Source of the DNA: Halomonas icarae
Lineage (GTDB): Bacteria > Pseudomonadota > Gammaproteobacteria > Pseudomonadales > Halomonadaceae
Assembly: GCF_009901955.1 (NCBI RefSeq)
Contig: NZ_WUTS01000001.1
Span: 124,001-188,000, forward strand
Reading direction: 5' to 3'
DNA length: 64,000 bases
This document shows positions 34,962-42,327 of the stretch, piece by piece. The first letter of the stretch is position 1, and each line of letters opens with the position of its first letter. Under the pieces are notes generated by a model. It had not been told where the DNA came from and did not search any database. It saw nothing but the letters and a program-made list of their open reading frames with translations. Position numbers and translations under genes: made by a program.

Positions 34962-35960
34962 CTAGAGCTTGACCAGCATCTTGCCCTGGTTGCGCCCGGT
35001 GAACAGGGCCAGGAAGGCATCCGGGGTGCTCTCCAGGCCATCCATGACGGTTTCCTGGTAGTCGATCTCGCCGCTGGCGACCCGGGGGGCGAATTCGTTC
35101 AGGAAGTCGCCGTGATGCTCCCAGTGATCGAAGACGATAAAGCCCTGCATGCGCGCGCGGCGAATCAGCAGCATCGCCAGGTTGGCCGGTCCGGCGGCGG
35201 GGCCTTCGGCGTTGTAGCGTGAGATCATGCCGCAGATGGCGATGCGGGCGCAGACCCTGAGGTTATCCAGCGCCGCTTCCAGGCAGTCTCCACCGACGTT
35301 CTCGTAGTAGACGTCGAAGCCCTCCGGGCAGGCGTCCTTGAGCGCCTCGCTCAGCTGGCGAGCATCCTTGCCACGGTAGCTGATCGCCTTGATACCGTGG
35401 GATTCGAGCCACTCCAGCTTCTTGGGATCCCCGGCGATGCCGACCACGGTGCCGCCCTTGGCCTTGGCCAGCTGCACCGCGAGAGAGCCCACCGCGCCGC
35501 CGGCGGCGCTGACCAGCACGTTGTCCCCCTCCTGCATGTCGGCGATCACGTTGAGCCCGACCCAGGCGGTCGTTCCCGGCATGCCCAGCACGCCCAGGTA
35601 GGCCTGGGGGGGCACATCGAAGGTCGGCAGCGGCTCGACCTGGTCACCGGGTAGCTGGGCGATATCGCGCCAGCCGCCCATATGGCGAACCCTGTCGCCC
35701 TCCTTGAAGCGCGAATCCCGGGACTCGATGACCTCGCCCACGGCGGCGCCTTCCAGCGGCTTGCCGAGCGTGAAGGGCTCGATATAGGTGGTGACACCAT
35801 CCATGCGGCCACGCATATAGGGATCGACGGAGAGCCAGGTGTTGCGAATGCGCACCTCACCCTCCTGCAGGGCGGGTAGCTCCGCCGCCTCGAGCTGGAA
35901 CAGCTCGCGGTCGGGCATGCCCTCGGGGTGTTCGTGAATGGTGAAATAGCGGTTGTGCAT
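34962..35960 (-). CDS. NADP-dependent alkenal/curcumin-type reductase (CurA/YncB-like MDR)
   Basis: A 332-residue MDR enzyme of the leukotriene B4 dehydrogenase-like group. It has 'WLSVDPYMRGRM' (family signature), 'GMPGTTAWVGLNVIADMQ', the NADPH motif 'VSAAGGAVGSLAVQLAKAKG', and 'CGMISRYNAEGPAAGPANLAMLLIRRARMQGFIVFDHW'. It reduces alpha,beta-unsaturated ketones or aldehydes. The start is set by AAGGAGG 5 bases upstream. It is divergent from a LysR-type gene whose promoter region shares palindromes, so that regulator probably controls it. Confidence 0.92.
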   Translation of the reverse strand: MHNRYFTIHEHPEGMPDRELFQLEAAELPALQEGEVRIRNTWLSVDPYMRGRMDGVTTYIEPFTLGKPLEGAAVGEVIESRDSRFKEGDRVRHMGGWRDIAQLPGDQVEPLPTFDVPPQAYLGVLGMPGTTAWVGLNVIADMQEGDNVLVSAAGGAVGSLAVQLAKAKGGTVVGIAGDPKKLEWLESHGIKAISYRGKDARQLSEALKDACPEGFDVYYENVGGDCLEAALDNLRVCARIAICGMISRYNAEGPAAGPANLAMLLIRRARMQGFIVFDHWEHHGDFLNEFAPRVASGEIDYQETVMDGLESTPDAFLALFTGRNQGKMLVKL

Positions 35961-36076
35961 GGAGCCTCCTTCGAGTTCAGTGATCTCTGCAGGCATCGGA
36001 GCGTTCGGTTCGACGCCCGTCGCCTGGCAGCGATGCGTTTGGTTGTCAACGGTGAGCCTAGGCTACGCCATCCGAG

Positions 36077-36130
36077 TGATATCACGCCAATGCAAGTTGC
36101 TTAAATGCAATATGCGTTAACCTGATATCA
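36077..36130. promoter_or_regulatory. Operator-like palindromes between CurA-type gene and LysR gene
   Basis: Two TGATATCA palindromes (36077-36084 and 36123-36130) flank TTGC-TTAAAT-GCAA (36097-36110), a LysR-type dyad. They lie between the divergent genes and are the probable binding region for the LysR product. Confidence 0.5.
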
Positions 36131-36174
36131 TTGCCATTGAAAATCTGGTTTCCATCACCAAGGCATGCGCTCCC

Positions 36175-37128
36175 ATGCACCTCGCCGATCTCGCTCGTCA
36201 CGACCTGAATGCCCTGGTGACCCTTCATGCGCTGCTGGACTCCCGCAGTGTCACCCGGGCCGCCCAGCGTCTCAACCTGAGCCAGCCTGCGGTCTCGCGG
36301 ACCCTGTCGCGGCTGCGCCTGGCCTTCGATGACCCACTGTTCGTGCGCACTCACCGTGGGCTGCGCCCCACGGCGAGGGCCGAGGCGCTGGGGCCGCCCC
36401 TGGCGCGTTTGCTGGAAGAGCTGGGGGCCCTGCTGGCGCCACCGGAGTTCGACCCGGCCAGCACCACTCGACGCTTTCAGCTGGCGACCACCGACTATGG
36501 CATGCACGCCTTCCTGGCGCCTCAGTGGCAGGCCCTGAAGCGGCAGGCGCCCCATCTGCGGCTGGATATCCAGGCCTATAGCGGCAGCATCGAGCAGCGG
36601 CTCGACGAGGGCGGCCCCGAGCTTGCGCTCTGCGTGCTCGGTGACCAGGTGCCGGCCAATGTGCATGGCCGTGAGCTTGGTCGCGACCATTTCGTCTGCG
36701 TGATGCGCGAGGCGCATCCGCTGGCCCGGGAGCCGGAAGCAGCCTTTACGCTTGAGGCGTTTCTGGAAGCGGATCACCAGCTGATCAGCATGGGCGGTGA
36801 TGATCGTGGGGCGGTGGACCTGGCGCTGGCCCGACACGGCCTGAGCCGACACGTGAGCCTGCGTCAGCCGCACTTCCTGGCGAGTTTCTCGGCCACCCAG
36901 CACAGTGACCTGCTGCTGTGCGTGCCGGGATGCCTCGCCGCCAGCGTGCTCGAGCACTGGCCGCTGGCACTGCGGCGGCTGCCCCTCGAGGTGGCTTCCT
37001 TCTCCTACTGGCTGGTGTGGCATGAGCGCCACCATGGGGATGCCGGTCACGCCTGGCTGCGCCAGACCCTGTTCGAGGGTCTCGAGACGCGCTACCACGC
37101 GCTTCGCCGTCGGCTGCTGGCGATGTGA
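36175..37128 (+). CDS. LysR-family transcriptional regulator
   Basis: A 317-residue LysR regulator of the NodD/LeuO-like branch. The N-terminal helix-turn-helix is 'LDSRSVTRAAQRLNLSQPAVSRTLSRLRLAFDDPLFVRTHRGLRPT', followed by a periplasmic-binding-protein-like effector domain ('RRFQLATTDYGMHAFLAPQW'). It is divergent from the CurA-type reductase, the typical arrangement for a regulator and its target. Confidence 0.9.
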   Translation: MHLADLARHDLNALVTLHALLDSRSVTRAAQRLNLSQPAVSRTLSRLRLAFDDPLFVRTHRGLRPTARAEALGPPLARLLEELGALLAPPEFDPASTTRRFQLATTDYGMHAFLAPQWQALKRQAPHLRLDIQAYSGSIEQRLDEGGPELALCVLGDQVPANVHGRELGRDHFVCVMREAHPLAREPEAAFTLEAFLEADHQLISMGGDDRGAVDLALARHGLSRHVSLRQPHFLASFSATQHSDLLLCVPGCLAASVLEHWPLALRRLPLEVASFSYWLVWHERHHGDAGHAWLRQTLFEGLETRYHALRRRLLAM

Positions 37129-37158
37129 GCCGGCGCCGTCCGGTATGGGGGAGGGGAG

Positions 37159-37371
37159 TTACAAGCGGTTCTTGAGCCACTCGATGGCGTGAGTGGCGCG
37201 AGCCGTGAGCGGCCATTCGGCGCGATGCAGAAGCCATAGCGAATCCATCACCCTGGGCAGGTCCTCGACGACTCGGATCGCCTCAGGGCGCGCGAATGCC
37301 TGGCGCGCGAAGCGAGGCAGGACACTGAATCCCAGCCCTGCGGCGACCGGCACGACCAATTCCCGGCTACT
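37159..37371 (-). pseudogene. LysR regulator, C-terminal remnant
   Basis: About 70 residues of the end of a LysR effector domain: 'SSRELVVPVAAGLGFSVLPRFARQ', then 'SLWLLHRAEWPLTARATHAIEWL'. An in-frame stop lies just before it and no helix-turn-helix half exists nearby. The gene is truncated at its 5' end close to where an mscS fragment begins on the other strand. Confidence 0.7.
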
Positions 37372-37431
37372 CTTGGGGGATACGGTATCGCTCCGCGGCG
37401 AGTCGCCTGATCATGAGAGGGGGCCGGGACC

Positions 37432-37944
37432 ATGGAACAGATCCAGTTCGTGCCGCTGCTGATGGGAGAGGTCGAGGGGCTGGTCGAGCTGATCACCGTT
37501 CGCGATAGCCATATTCGGCGCACCGACGGCCAGCGCATCGTGGTGCCCAATGCCCTGCTGTTCGAGAACCCGGTCATCGTGCGCACCGACCGCGATGTGC
37601 GGCGCACCTCGATCATCGTCGGCATCGCCTACGATGAGGACGTCGATACCGCCCGGGAGGTGATCGGGGACGCGGTGCGCCATGTCGACTCGGTGTGTGA
37701 TGATGTGCGCGATATCCAGGTCTTCGCCAAGGCCTTTGGCGAGAGCTCGGTCGACTTCGAGGTGACCTGGTGGACCGGCTCCAGGCCGGTGGATATTCGC
37801 TCCTCGCGAGACCAGGTGGTCGCCGCGATCAAGCGTGCTCTCGACGAGCACGGCATCGAGATCCCGTTTCCCTACCGCACGTTGGTGTTCAAGTCAGGCT
37901 CACCGCTACCACTCGCTTCTGCCCAGCCCGAGGAGGGGGAGTGA
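37432..37944 (+). pseudogene. Mechanosensitive channel MscS-family, C-terminal remnant
   Basis: A 170-residue frame containing only the cytoplasmic part of an MscS channel: 'VEGLVELITVRDSHIRRTDGQRIVVPNALLFENPVIV' matches the middle beta domain, followed by the alpha/beta C-terminal domain. The three transmembrane helices that form the pore are absent, and a stop codon lies just upstream of the ATG. It could be translated as a soluble fragment but not as a channel. It abuts the LysR remnant, so one deletion or rearrangement probably broke both genes. Confidence 0.7.
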
Positions 37945-38109
37945 GGGTGCCTGTCCGGCGTCTTGTGCAGCTTTCTTGCTTGGTGACACTGATATCAGAG
38001 ACAGCCTGATGGTCGGCTGGAGACCCAGGCAACTCGGAAGGACCCAGTGTCCATGGGAAGGCCAGTTGGGAGCCTGATACAGGGGGTTGGTCAGATAGGT
38101 GTGCAGACA

Positions 38110-38135
38110 GAAAAAGCCGCTTAAATCAGCGGCTT
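38110..38135 (-). terminator. Terminator of tRNA-Ser
   Basis: A perfect 8-bp stem AAGCCGCT (38114-38121) with AGCGGCTT (38128-38135). On the minus strand it is followed by TTT. It lies 13 bases after the tRNA 3' end. Confidence 0.8.
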
Positions 38136-38147
38136 AATCAGAATTCT

Positions 38148-38235
38148 TGGCGGAGGGGGAGGGATTCGAACCCTCGAAGCCTTTCGACTTACACACTTTC
38201 CAGGCGTGCTCCTTCGACCACTCGGACACCCCTCC
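38148..38235 (-). tRNA. tRNA-Ser (GGA)
   Basis: An 88-nt class II tRNA. Acceptor GGAGGGG with CCCCTCC, anticodon loop CTGGAAA, a long variable arm, T-arm GTTCGAATC, and encoded GCCA. Confidence 0.95.
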
Positions 38236-38289
38236 GTATTGTGGTTCTCACGCCGAGGCGGTTGGCCCTTTCGCGTCAGAACGGCGCAC

Positions 38290-38318
38290 ATAGTATCGAC
38301 CTAAGTGCGCGAATGCAA
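38290..38318 (-). promoter_or_regulatory. Promoter of tRNA-Ser
   Basis: On the minus strand: TTGCAT (38313-38318), 17-bp spacer, TACTAT (38290-38295), about 55 bp before the tRNA. Confidence 0.65.
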
Positions 38319-38436
38319 GCGGTTTCCTGTGTATTGCCTGAGCCGCCCTCGAGAATCGAACCGTGTGCCGCCCCGGGGTACGCCTGAGGGCGCCGGTTCG
38401 TTATGCTGGGTGCGAATCCATGACAGGGAGAGTCCC

Positions 38437-38880
38437 ATGTCCTTACGTACGATGTCATTACCTTCCATGCTCGCCGGTCTGCTGCTGGCACTACCTGTTT
38501 CCGCCCTGGCCGAGACGCCCAATATCGTGCCGGGGGAGTGGGAGTTCACCAGCACCACCTCGGTCTCCGGTGACCTGCCGTTCCCCGACCAGACCGAGAC
38601 GTCCCGCGAGTGCATCGCCCAGGGCGATCTCAATGATCCTGACTTCCAGATGATCGAGGAGGAGGAGAGCTGCGAGCTGATCGAACACAATGTGGGCGTC
38701 GATGGCATGGACTACCGCATGGTCTGCCAGGCCGAGGGTGGCCAGGCGGATATTGTCGGCCATATGGATTTCCTGGGTGAGACCACCGAGGGCCGCGTTG
38801 AAGTGACTATCCGGTCGCCGCAGATGGGCGAGATGGAGATGGTCACCGAGGTCGAGGGGCAGCGTATCGGCGAGTGCTGA
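38437..38880 (+). CDS. DUF3617 family exported protein
   Basis: A 147-residue periplasmic protein with a signal peptide (cleavage near 'VSALA-ET'). It has the DUF3617 pattern 'PGEWEFTSTTSVSGDLPFPDQTETSRECI', followed by an acidic segment with a Cys in 'EEESCELIEHNVG' and later 'YRMVCQAEGG'; the cysteines could form disulfides. The function is unknown. The ATG follows AGGGAGAG. It is the only intact protein gene between two stretches of gene debris. Confidence 0.85.
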   Translation: MSLRTMSLPSMLAGLLLALPVSALAETPNIVPGEWEFTSTTSVSGDLPFPDQTETSRECIAQGDLNDPDFQMIEEEESCELIEHNVGVDGMDYRMVCQAEGGQADIVGHMDFLGETTEGRVEVTIRSPQMGEMEMVTEVEGQRIGEC

Positions 38881-38911
38881 TTCTTTCGCTGACAGGTTGA
38901 ACGCAGAACGG

Positions 38912-39358
38912 CCCAGCCGTCGAAGATTGCACCGCTGGTGCGAGGCGTAACCAACGGTACCGACGACGATGGCCTGATCCAACGGCTCCAACTGGCGGTA
39001 TGGCCCGACCAGCCCAGATACTGGCAGTGGTTGTCCGGGCGCCATCGGCTCAAGCCATGGACCAGTACCGGCAAGCGTTTTATGTGCTCCACGCCATGAC
39101 CTTCGAGACCGACACCTGCCGTGCCCTGGCATGGGCCGAGTTCCGGCATAGCCATACGCAATGGTTGTACAGCGCCGTCACAGGTAGGCCCCACCTGGTT
39201 CACTAGCGCGGCGACAAGTTGCTTCAACCGTTCACGGTGCGCGACGTACGCCGCAAGCAGTGGGCTGGCCAAGTTGAACAAGTCACCTCGGCATCTGAAG
39301 GAAGTTTCACCAGCCCCGCCCCCGACCGCCCAGGCCAGGCCGCCCACGTTAGTTATCC
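38912..39358 (+). pseudogene. DUF3987 (YfjI-like, mobile-element) protein, decayed 3' part
   Basis: The stretch keeps pieces of a DUF3987 protein, typical of prophages, plasmids and islands. 'VTNGTDDDGLIQRLQLAVWPDQP' is in one frame. After a frameshift come 'QAMDQYRQAFYVLHAMTFE' and, past an in-frame stop and an apparent deletion, 'KLLQPFTVRDVRRKQWAGQV' in a second frame. The N-terminal part is gone, and the remnant ends where an IS3-type orfA fragment begins. It is a relic of a lost mobile element. Confidence 0.6.
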
Positions 39359-39504
39359 AGCATCTCGCGCTTCCACTGGCTTACCAAGGACGGGCGCACC
39401 TCAAAGCGGGCGGCCAGCTCCGAAGTCGTCTGGTCGCCCTTGAGGGCGGCGAGGGCCACCTTGGCTTTGAATTCACTGCTGTAGTGCTGACGTACCTTGC
39501 TCAT
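39349..39504 (-). pseudogene. IS3-family transposase OrfA, truncated
   Basis: 51 residues starting 'MSKVRQHYSSEFKAKVALAA' and ending after 'SLVSQWKREMLDN' at a stop codon. This is the N-terminal helix-turn-helix half of an IS3-type OrfA (normally about 90-110 residues). There is no OrfB. The flanking bases up to about 39560 may be the rest of the element's left end. Confidence 0.75.
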
Positions 39505-39603
39505 GATCAGGCTCTCCTGGTCGGTCTGATCAGAGCTTGGCGCCTGGTCCGAATTTCGGGGACCACTTCGGCATGAGCAAGGAGTTTGACGAGAGGATGG
39601 CTG

Positions 39604-39662
39604 GCAAAATGCTAACCCTTTGCATTTTGCGATAGGTGAATGCTGGCCGATTGCTAATCGGC
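39604..39662. promoter_or_regulatory. Paired inverted repeats, probable activator-binding region of the adhesin operon
   Basis: Two perfect inverted repeats lie side by side: GCAAAATGC/GCATTTTGC (39604-39612 and 39622-39630) and GCCGATT-GCT-AATCGGC (39646-39662). The first contains TGCATTTTGCGA (39621-39632), which recurs before the two other transcription units of the signalling block. The distance to the -24/-12 element (about 120 bp) suits a sigma-54 enhancer. Confidence 0.55.
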
Positions 39663-39744
39663 ACTCCGTCGGTCGAGGTGAAGGCTGACTCAATGTCGCA
39701 ATAAAAAAACCAAGCGTTTGAAAAACATAGTTTTGTCTGTGTGT

Positions 39745-39760
39745 TGGCATGGCTCCTGTA
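39745..39760 (+). promoter_or_regulatory. Possible sigma-54 promoter of the adhesin operon
   Basis: TGGCAT-GGCTC-CTGTA. The -24 GG and spacing fit, but the -12 dinucleotide is GT instead of GC. It is 32 bp before the start codon. Weaker than the other two. Confidence 0.4.
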
Positions 39761-39791
39761 TTACATCGATTACCTTCAGGAGAATGCTCAT

Positions 39792-40610
39792 ATGAATCTT
39801 CCGCTGCCCCAGAAAATTACCGTCGCCATGTTGCTTACTGCCACCCTTGGTGGTTGTGCCTCCATCGGCACCGATCCTGTGGCGCCGCGAGAAGGTTCCC
39901 GGGTGATGACCAACCATACCCCCTATACCCGCTGCCTGAGCGCGCTCAGCCAGGAGCCTGGCGAGAACCTGCCGGTGCTCAGCGTCGGTCAAATTATGGA
40001 TCGCACCGGTCAGGCCAGCTACTCGACCATCACCGAGAGCCGCACCTTGACCCAGGGCGTATCCGAAATGCTGATCAGCGCTCTGTACAAGACACGCAAG
40101 GTTCGCCTGGCCGAGCGACTCGATATTCGTATTCCCCTCGCCGAACGTCAGCTCAAGGACTCCGGAGCCATGCAACGCCTCCCGGCTGTCCTTAATGTTC
40201 AGCCGGTTAATTACGTGATTCTTGGGGCGCTCACCGAACTCAATTACAACATCTTGACTCAGGGGGCTCGCCTCTACGTGGGACTGGTCGGCGCCAGCAA
40301 CCGCGAGGCGGTCATCAATGTTGGCCTGGATCTCAGGGTGGTGGACGCCACCACCTTCCAGACCGTGTATGTCACCAGTTTGCAGAAGCAGATTGTCGGT
40401 AACCAGGTAGAAGCCGGTGTCTACCGCTTCTTCGACAATCGGCTTGTTGAATTCGACGCCGGGTCGGTGAGGAATGAACCTCTCCAGCTCGGTGTTCGAT
40501 CCGTCGTGGAGATGGCAGCTTACCAGATCCTGACGGAAGGGCTCGGCCTGCCGATCGAAGACACCGAAGCATGTCTTGTGGCAGACGGGCATTACTCAGC
40601 GGCTTTATAA
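39792..40610 (+). CDS. CsgG/HfaB-family outer-membrane secretion lipoprotein
   Basis: A 272-residue lipoprotein with the signal sequence ending 'LLTATLGGC', lipid-modified at Cys22. The mature part is of the CsgG/HfaB family: 'YTRCLSALSQEPGENLPVLSVGQIMDRTGQ', 'LTQGVSEMLISALYKT', 'VNVGLDLRVVDATTFQTVYVTSLQKQIVG' and 'ELGVRSVVEMAAYQILTEGL'-like C-terminus. CsgG forms the curli secretion pore, and HfaB secretes the Caulobacter holdfast-anchor proteins. The two following genes encode small exported proteins with AVGN/AVGNN motifs, so it probably exports them. The ribosome-binding site is AGGAG. Confidence 0.85.
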   Translation: MNLPLPQKITVAMLLTATLGGCASIGTDPVAPREGSRVMTNHTPYTRCLSALSQEPGENLPVLSVGQIMDRTGQASYSTITESRTLTQGVSEMLISALYKTRKVRLAERLDIRIPLAERQLKDSGAMQRLPAVLNVQPVNYVILGALTELNYNILTQGARLYVGLVGASNREAVINVGLDLRVVDATTFQTVYVTSLQKQIVGNQVEAGVYRFFDNRLVEFDAGSVRNEPLQLGVRSVVEMAAYQILTEGLGLPIEDTEACLVADGHYSAAL

Positions 40611-40634
40611 CTCTCATAAATGAGGAACGCCGTC

Positions 40635-41327
40635 ATGAAAACTCTAAAGAAAACCGCACTGTCAGCCGCCATCGCCGTCGCGGGTATGACCTCCATTTCC
40701 GCCGCCATGGCTTTCGACTCGGTGACCTGGGTCTGGGATGCCACCGTCAACAGCACGGTGGACACCTCGGCGCTGTCGGAGATCAACGTGACTCCCGAGG
40801 GCCTTGCCATGACCGAAAATGATCAGACCGCCCTCGGTACCATCACGGCGACCAGCCTGGTGACCGCCGTCGATAACCTCCTCCTTCCACTGATTGATGG
40901 CAACACCGTTGATGACCTGGCCGCTGTGGAAAGCATCGCCACGGCGGTGGGTAATAACGCCGCGATCGAATCCGACGTCTCGGCTCAGATCGACAATTCG
41001 CAGGTCTATTCGGGGATTGATGCCACCGTTGGCACGGTAACGGCTACCTCTTCGGCCTTGGCTATTCTCAATGCGACCGTGGATGTGGATGCCACTGCCG
41101 TGGGTAACAATATGGCTCTGGATCTCACCACTATCTCTGACGATGATGCCTTTGCCATCACCAACAACGAGCAGCTGTCTGTGGCGCTCTTGACGAGCAC
41201 CGCCACCGCCGGAGGCGTGCTGTTCGACGGCATTAACGGCATGGGAACAGACGGTACCGCCGATGTCTCCGCGGCTGCTACCTCCGTGGGTAATAACCTC
41301 TCGATCACGGTGGATGGCAACTTCTGA
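40635..41327 (+). CDS. Exported AVGNN-repeat protein, candidate adhesin or anchor subunit
   Basis: A 230-residue protein with a clear Sec signal peptide (residues 1-26, 'AAMA-FD'). The mature part is poor in Lys and Arg, rich in Thr, Ala, Asn, Val and Asp, and has no cysteine. It carries three spaced motifs, AVGNN (104-108), AVGNN (155-159) and SVGNN (217-221), each followed by alternating polar/hydrophobic residues, as in beta-helical or amyloid-like surface proteins. Similar A-I/V-G-N motifs occur in holdfast-anchor HfaD-like proteins, but I cannot claim homology. The ATG at 40635 has GAGGAA upstream. The HfaB-like gene lies 24 bp before it. Confidence 0.75.
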   Translation: MKTLKKTALSAAIAVAGMTSISAAMAFDSVTWVWDATVNSTVDTSALSEINVTPEGLAMTENDQTALGTITATSLVTAVDNLLLPLIDGNTVDDLAAVESIATAVGNNAAIESDVSAQIDNSQVYSGIDATVGTVTATSSALAILNATVDVDATAVGNNMALDLTTISDDDAFAITNNEQLSVALLTSTATAGGVLFDGINGMGTDGTADVSAAATSVGNNLSITVDGNF

Positions 41328-41347
41328 TTCACAACCTCTCTCAGGCA

Positions 41348-41374
41348 GGGCATCCGTGGCTTCCACGGATGCCC
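41348..41374 (+). other. Intercistronic hairpin in the adhesin operon
   Basis: A perfect 12-bp stem GGGCATCCGTGG (41348-41359) with its complement (41363-41374) and a 3-base loop, no T-run after it. It lies 20 bases after the second gene and 13 before the third. It may protect the upstream message or reduce readthrough. Confidence 0.7.
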
Positions 41375-41387
41375 CGAGGAATCTCTT

Positions 41388-41906
41388 ATGAACACTCACA
41401 AGACCGGGCCCCATCCTTACTCTCGCGCCGCTGGCACCTCAAGTTCTCGTGATATATCCCTTCCACTCTCGAGTCTGGGGTGGTGGGTCTCTGCTGTGAT
41501 CACCGCGGGGTGGCTGACCACATCGCTGCAGGTGGAGGCGAGGGAACGAGACTCTCTGGTGGGCCCTTACCCTTATGACTTCCCCGCACGGGCAAGTGTC
41601 CAGGGCTCCCTGATCTTGCAGGAGGCGAAACGTCGGAATGGCAGCAGTGGGTCGGGAGCTAGGACAAGCGGCAGCGGCGATATCAATGCCGGCGCCATCA
41701 TCAATAATAACTCCACTTCCATTGCCGTGGGCAACTGGCAGCAGATCGAGATGATGTTGGGGGATGGTGCCGAGGGTCTGATCATGACCGAGAGCCATCA
41801 GACCAATCAGGCGGAGTCCAACTCTCAATCCAGGGTTGGTGCAACATTGAACATGGAAGAGATCAAGCCTGACACCCTGATAACCAATGAGGAATCATCA
41901 AGGTAG
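41388..41906 (+). CDS. Exported small protein with AVGN motif, candidate second adhesin subunit
   Basis: A 172-residue protein with a long N-region and a hydrophobic segment (about 28-48, 'SLGWWVSAVITAGWLTTSLQVEA') ending in a plausible cleavage site. After a Gly/Ser-rich linker (85-98) comes 'INAGAIINNNSTSIAVGNWQQIEMM' and 'ESHQTNQAESNSQSRVG', an Asn/Gln/Ser-rich region like curlin or HfaA-type subunits. It shares the AVGN motif with the preceding gene. The ribosome-binding site is GAGGAA. It is the third gene of the operon; 420 bp without a gene follow. Confidence 0.72.
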   Translation: MNTHKTGPHPYSRAAGTSSSRDISLPLSSLGWWVSAVITAGWLTTSLQVEARERDSLVGPYPYDFPARASVQGSLILQEAKRRNGSSGSGARTSGSGDINAGAIINNNSTSIAVGNWQQIEMMLGDGAEGLIMTESHQTNQAESNSQSRVGATLNMEEIKPDTLITNEESSR

Positions 41907-42144
41907 CAATGGTATATCGCGTTACCTCGCTTAGGGGGTGCTGGATTGGCCTTAAGGCTTGGGAGAGTGGAGAAGGGTAACGTTCATAGGCACTTGGCGT
42001 TTTCGGCTGGTGAGCAACGTCGTAATAGCCGGCTGAATCGTGAGTGAGTACAGAGATGCCGGAAGGCAAGGCGCACAAGCATTGCTGCACGATCGAATGA
42101 CCCGTCTCGCAGCCCTCATGGAGTTGCCAGTTACCACTCTGCGT

Positions 42145-42156
42145 TGCAATTTGCGA
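42145..42156 (+). promoter_or_regulatory. Shared 12-bp motif, candidate sigma-54 activator site
   Basis: TGCAATTTGCGA, inside the larger dyad TGCGT...ACGCA. It is 113 bp upstream of the sigma-54 promoter of the binding-protein/kinase operon and matches the motifs at 39621-39632 and 46734-46745. Confidence 0.55.
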
Positions 42157-42257
42157 CGCAGGTTGCAATGGCTACGTCAAGATTCGACTCCGCGAGCCAT
42201 GTGTTTATTGGAAATAATTGTTTTGTTTACAGTGCCTTGAGTTTTCTTTTGCGACTT

Positions 42258-42273
42258 GGGCATGATTGTTGCT
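42258..42273 (+). promoter_or_regulatory. Sigma-54 promoter of the binding-protein/kinase operon
   Basis: GGGCAT-GATTG-TTGCT. GG at -24 and GC at -12 have exact spacing, and TTGCT is consensus. The predicted start is near 42284, 44 bp before the first codon. The rest of the 41907-42327 gap is AT-richer than its surroundings and holds no gene. Confidence 0.75.
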
Positions 42274-42327
42274 TTCCTCCTAGGTCAAGGCGTCCGGTGA
42301 CGCCGTTCCGACAGAGAGGCGGCAATC

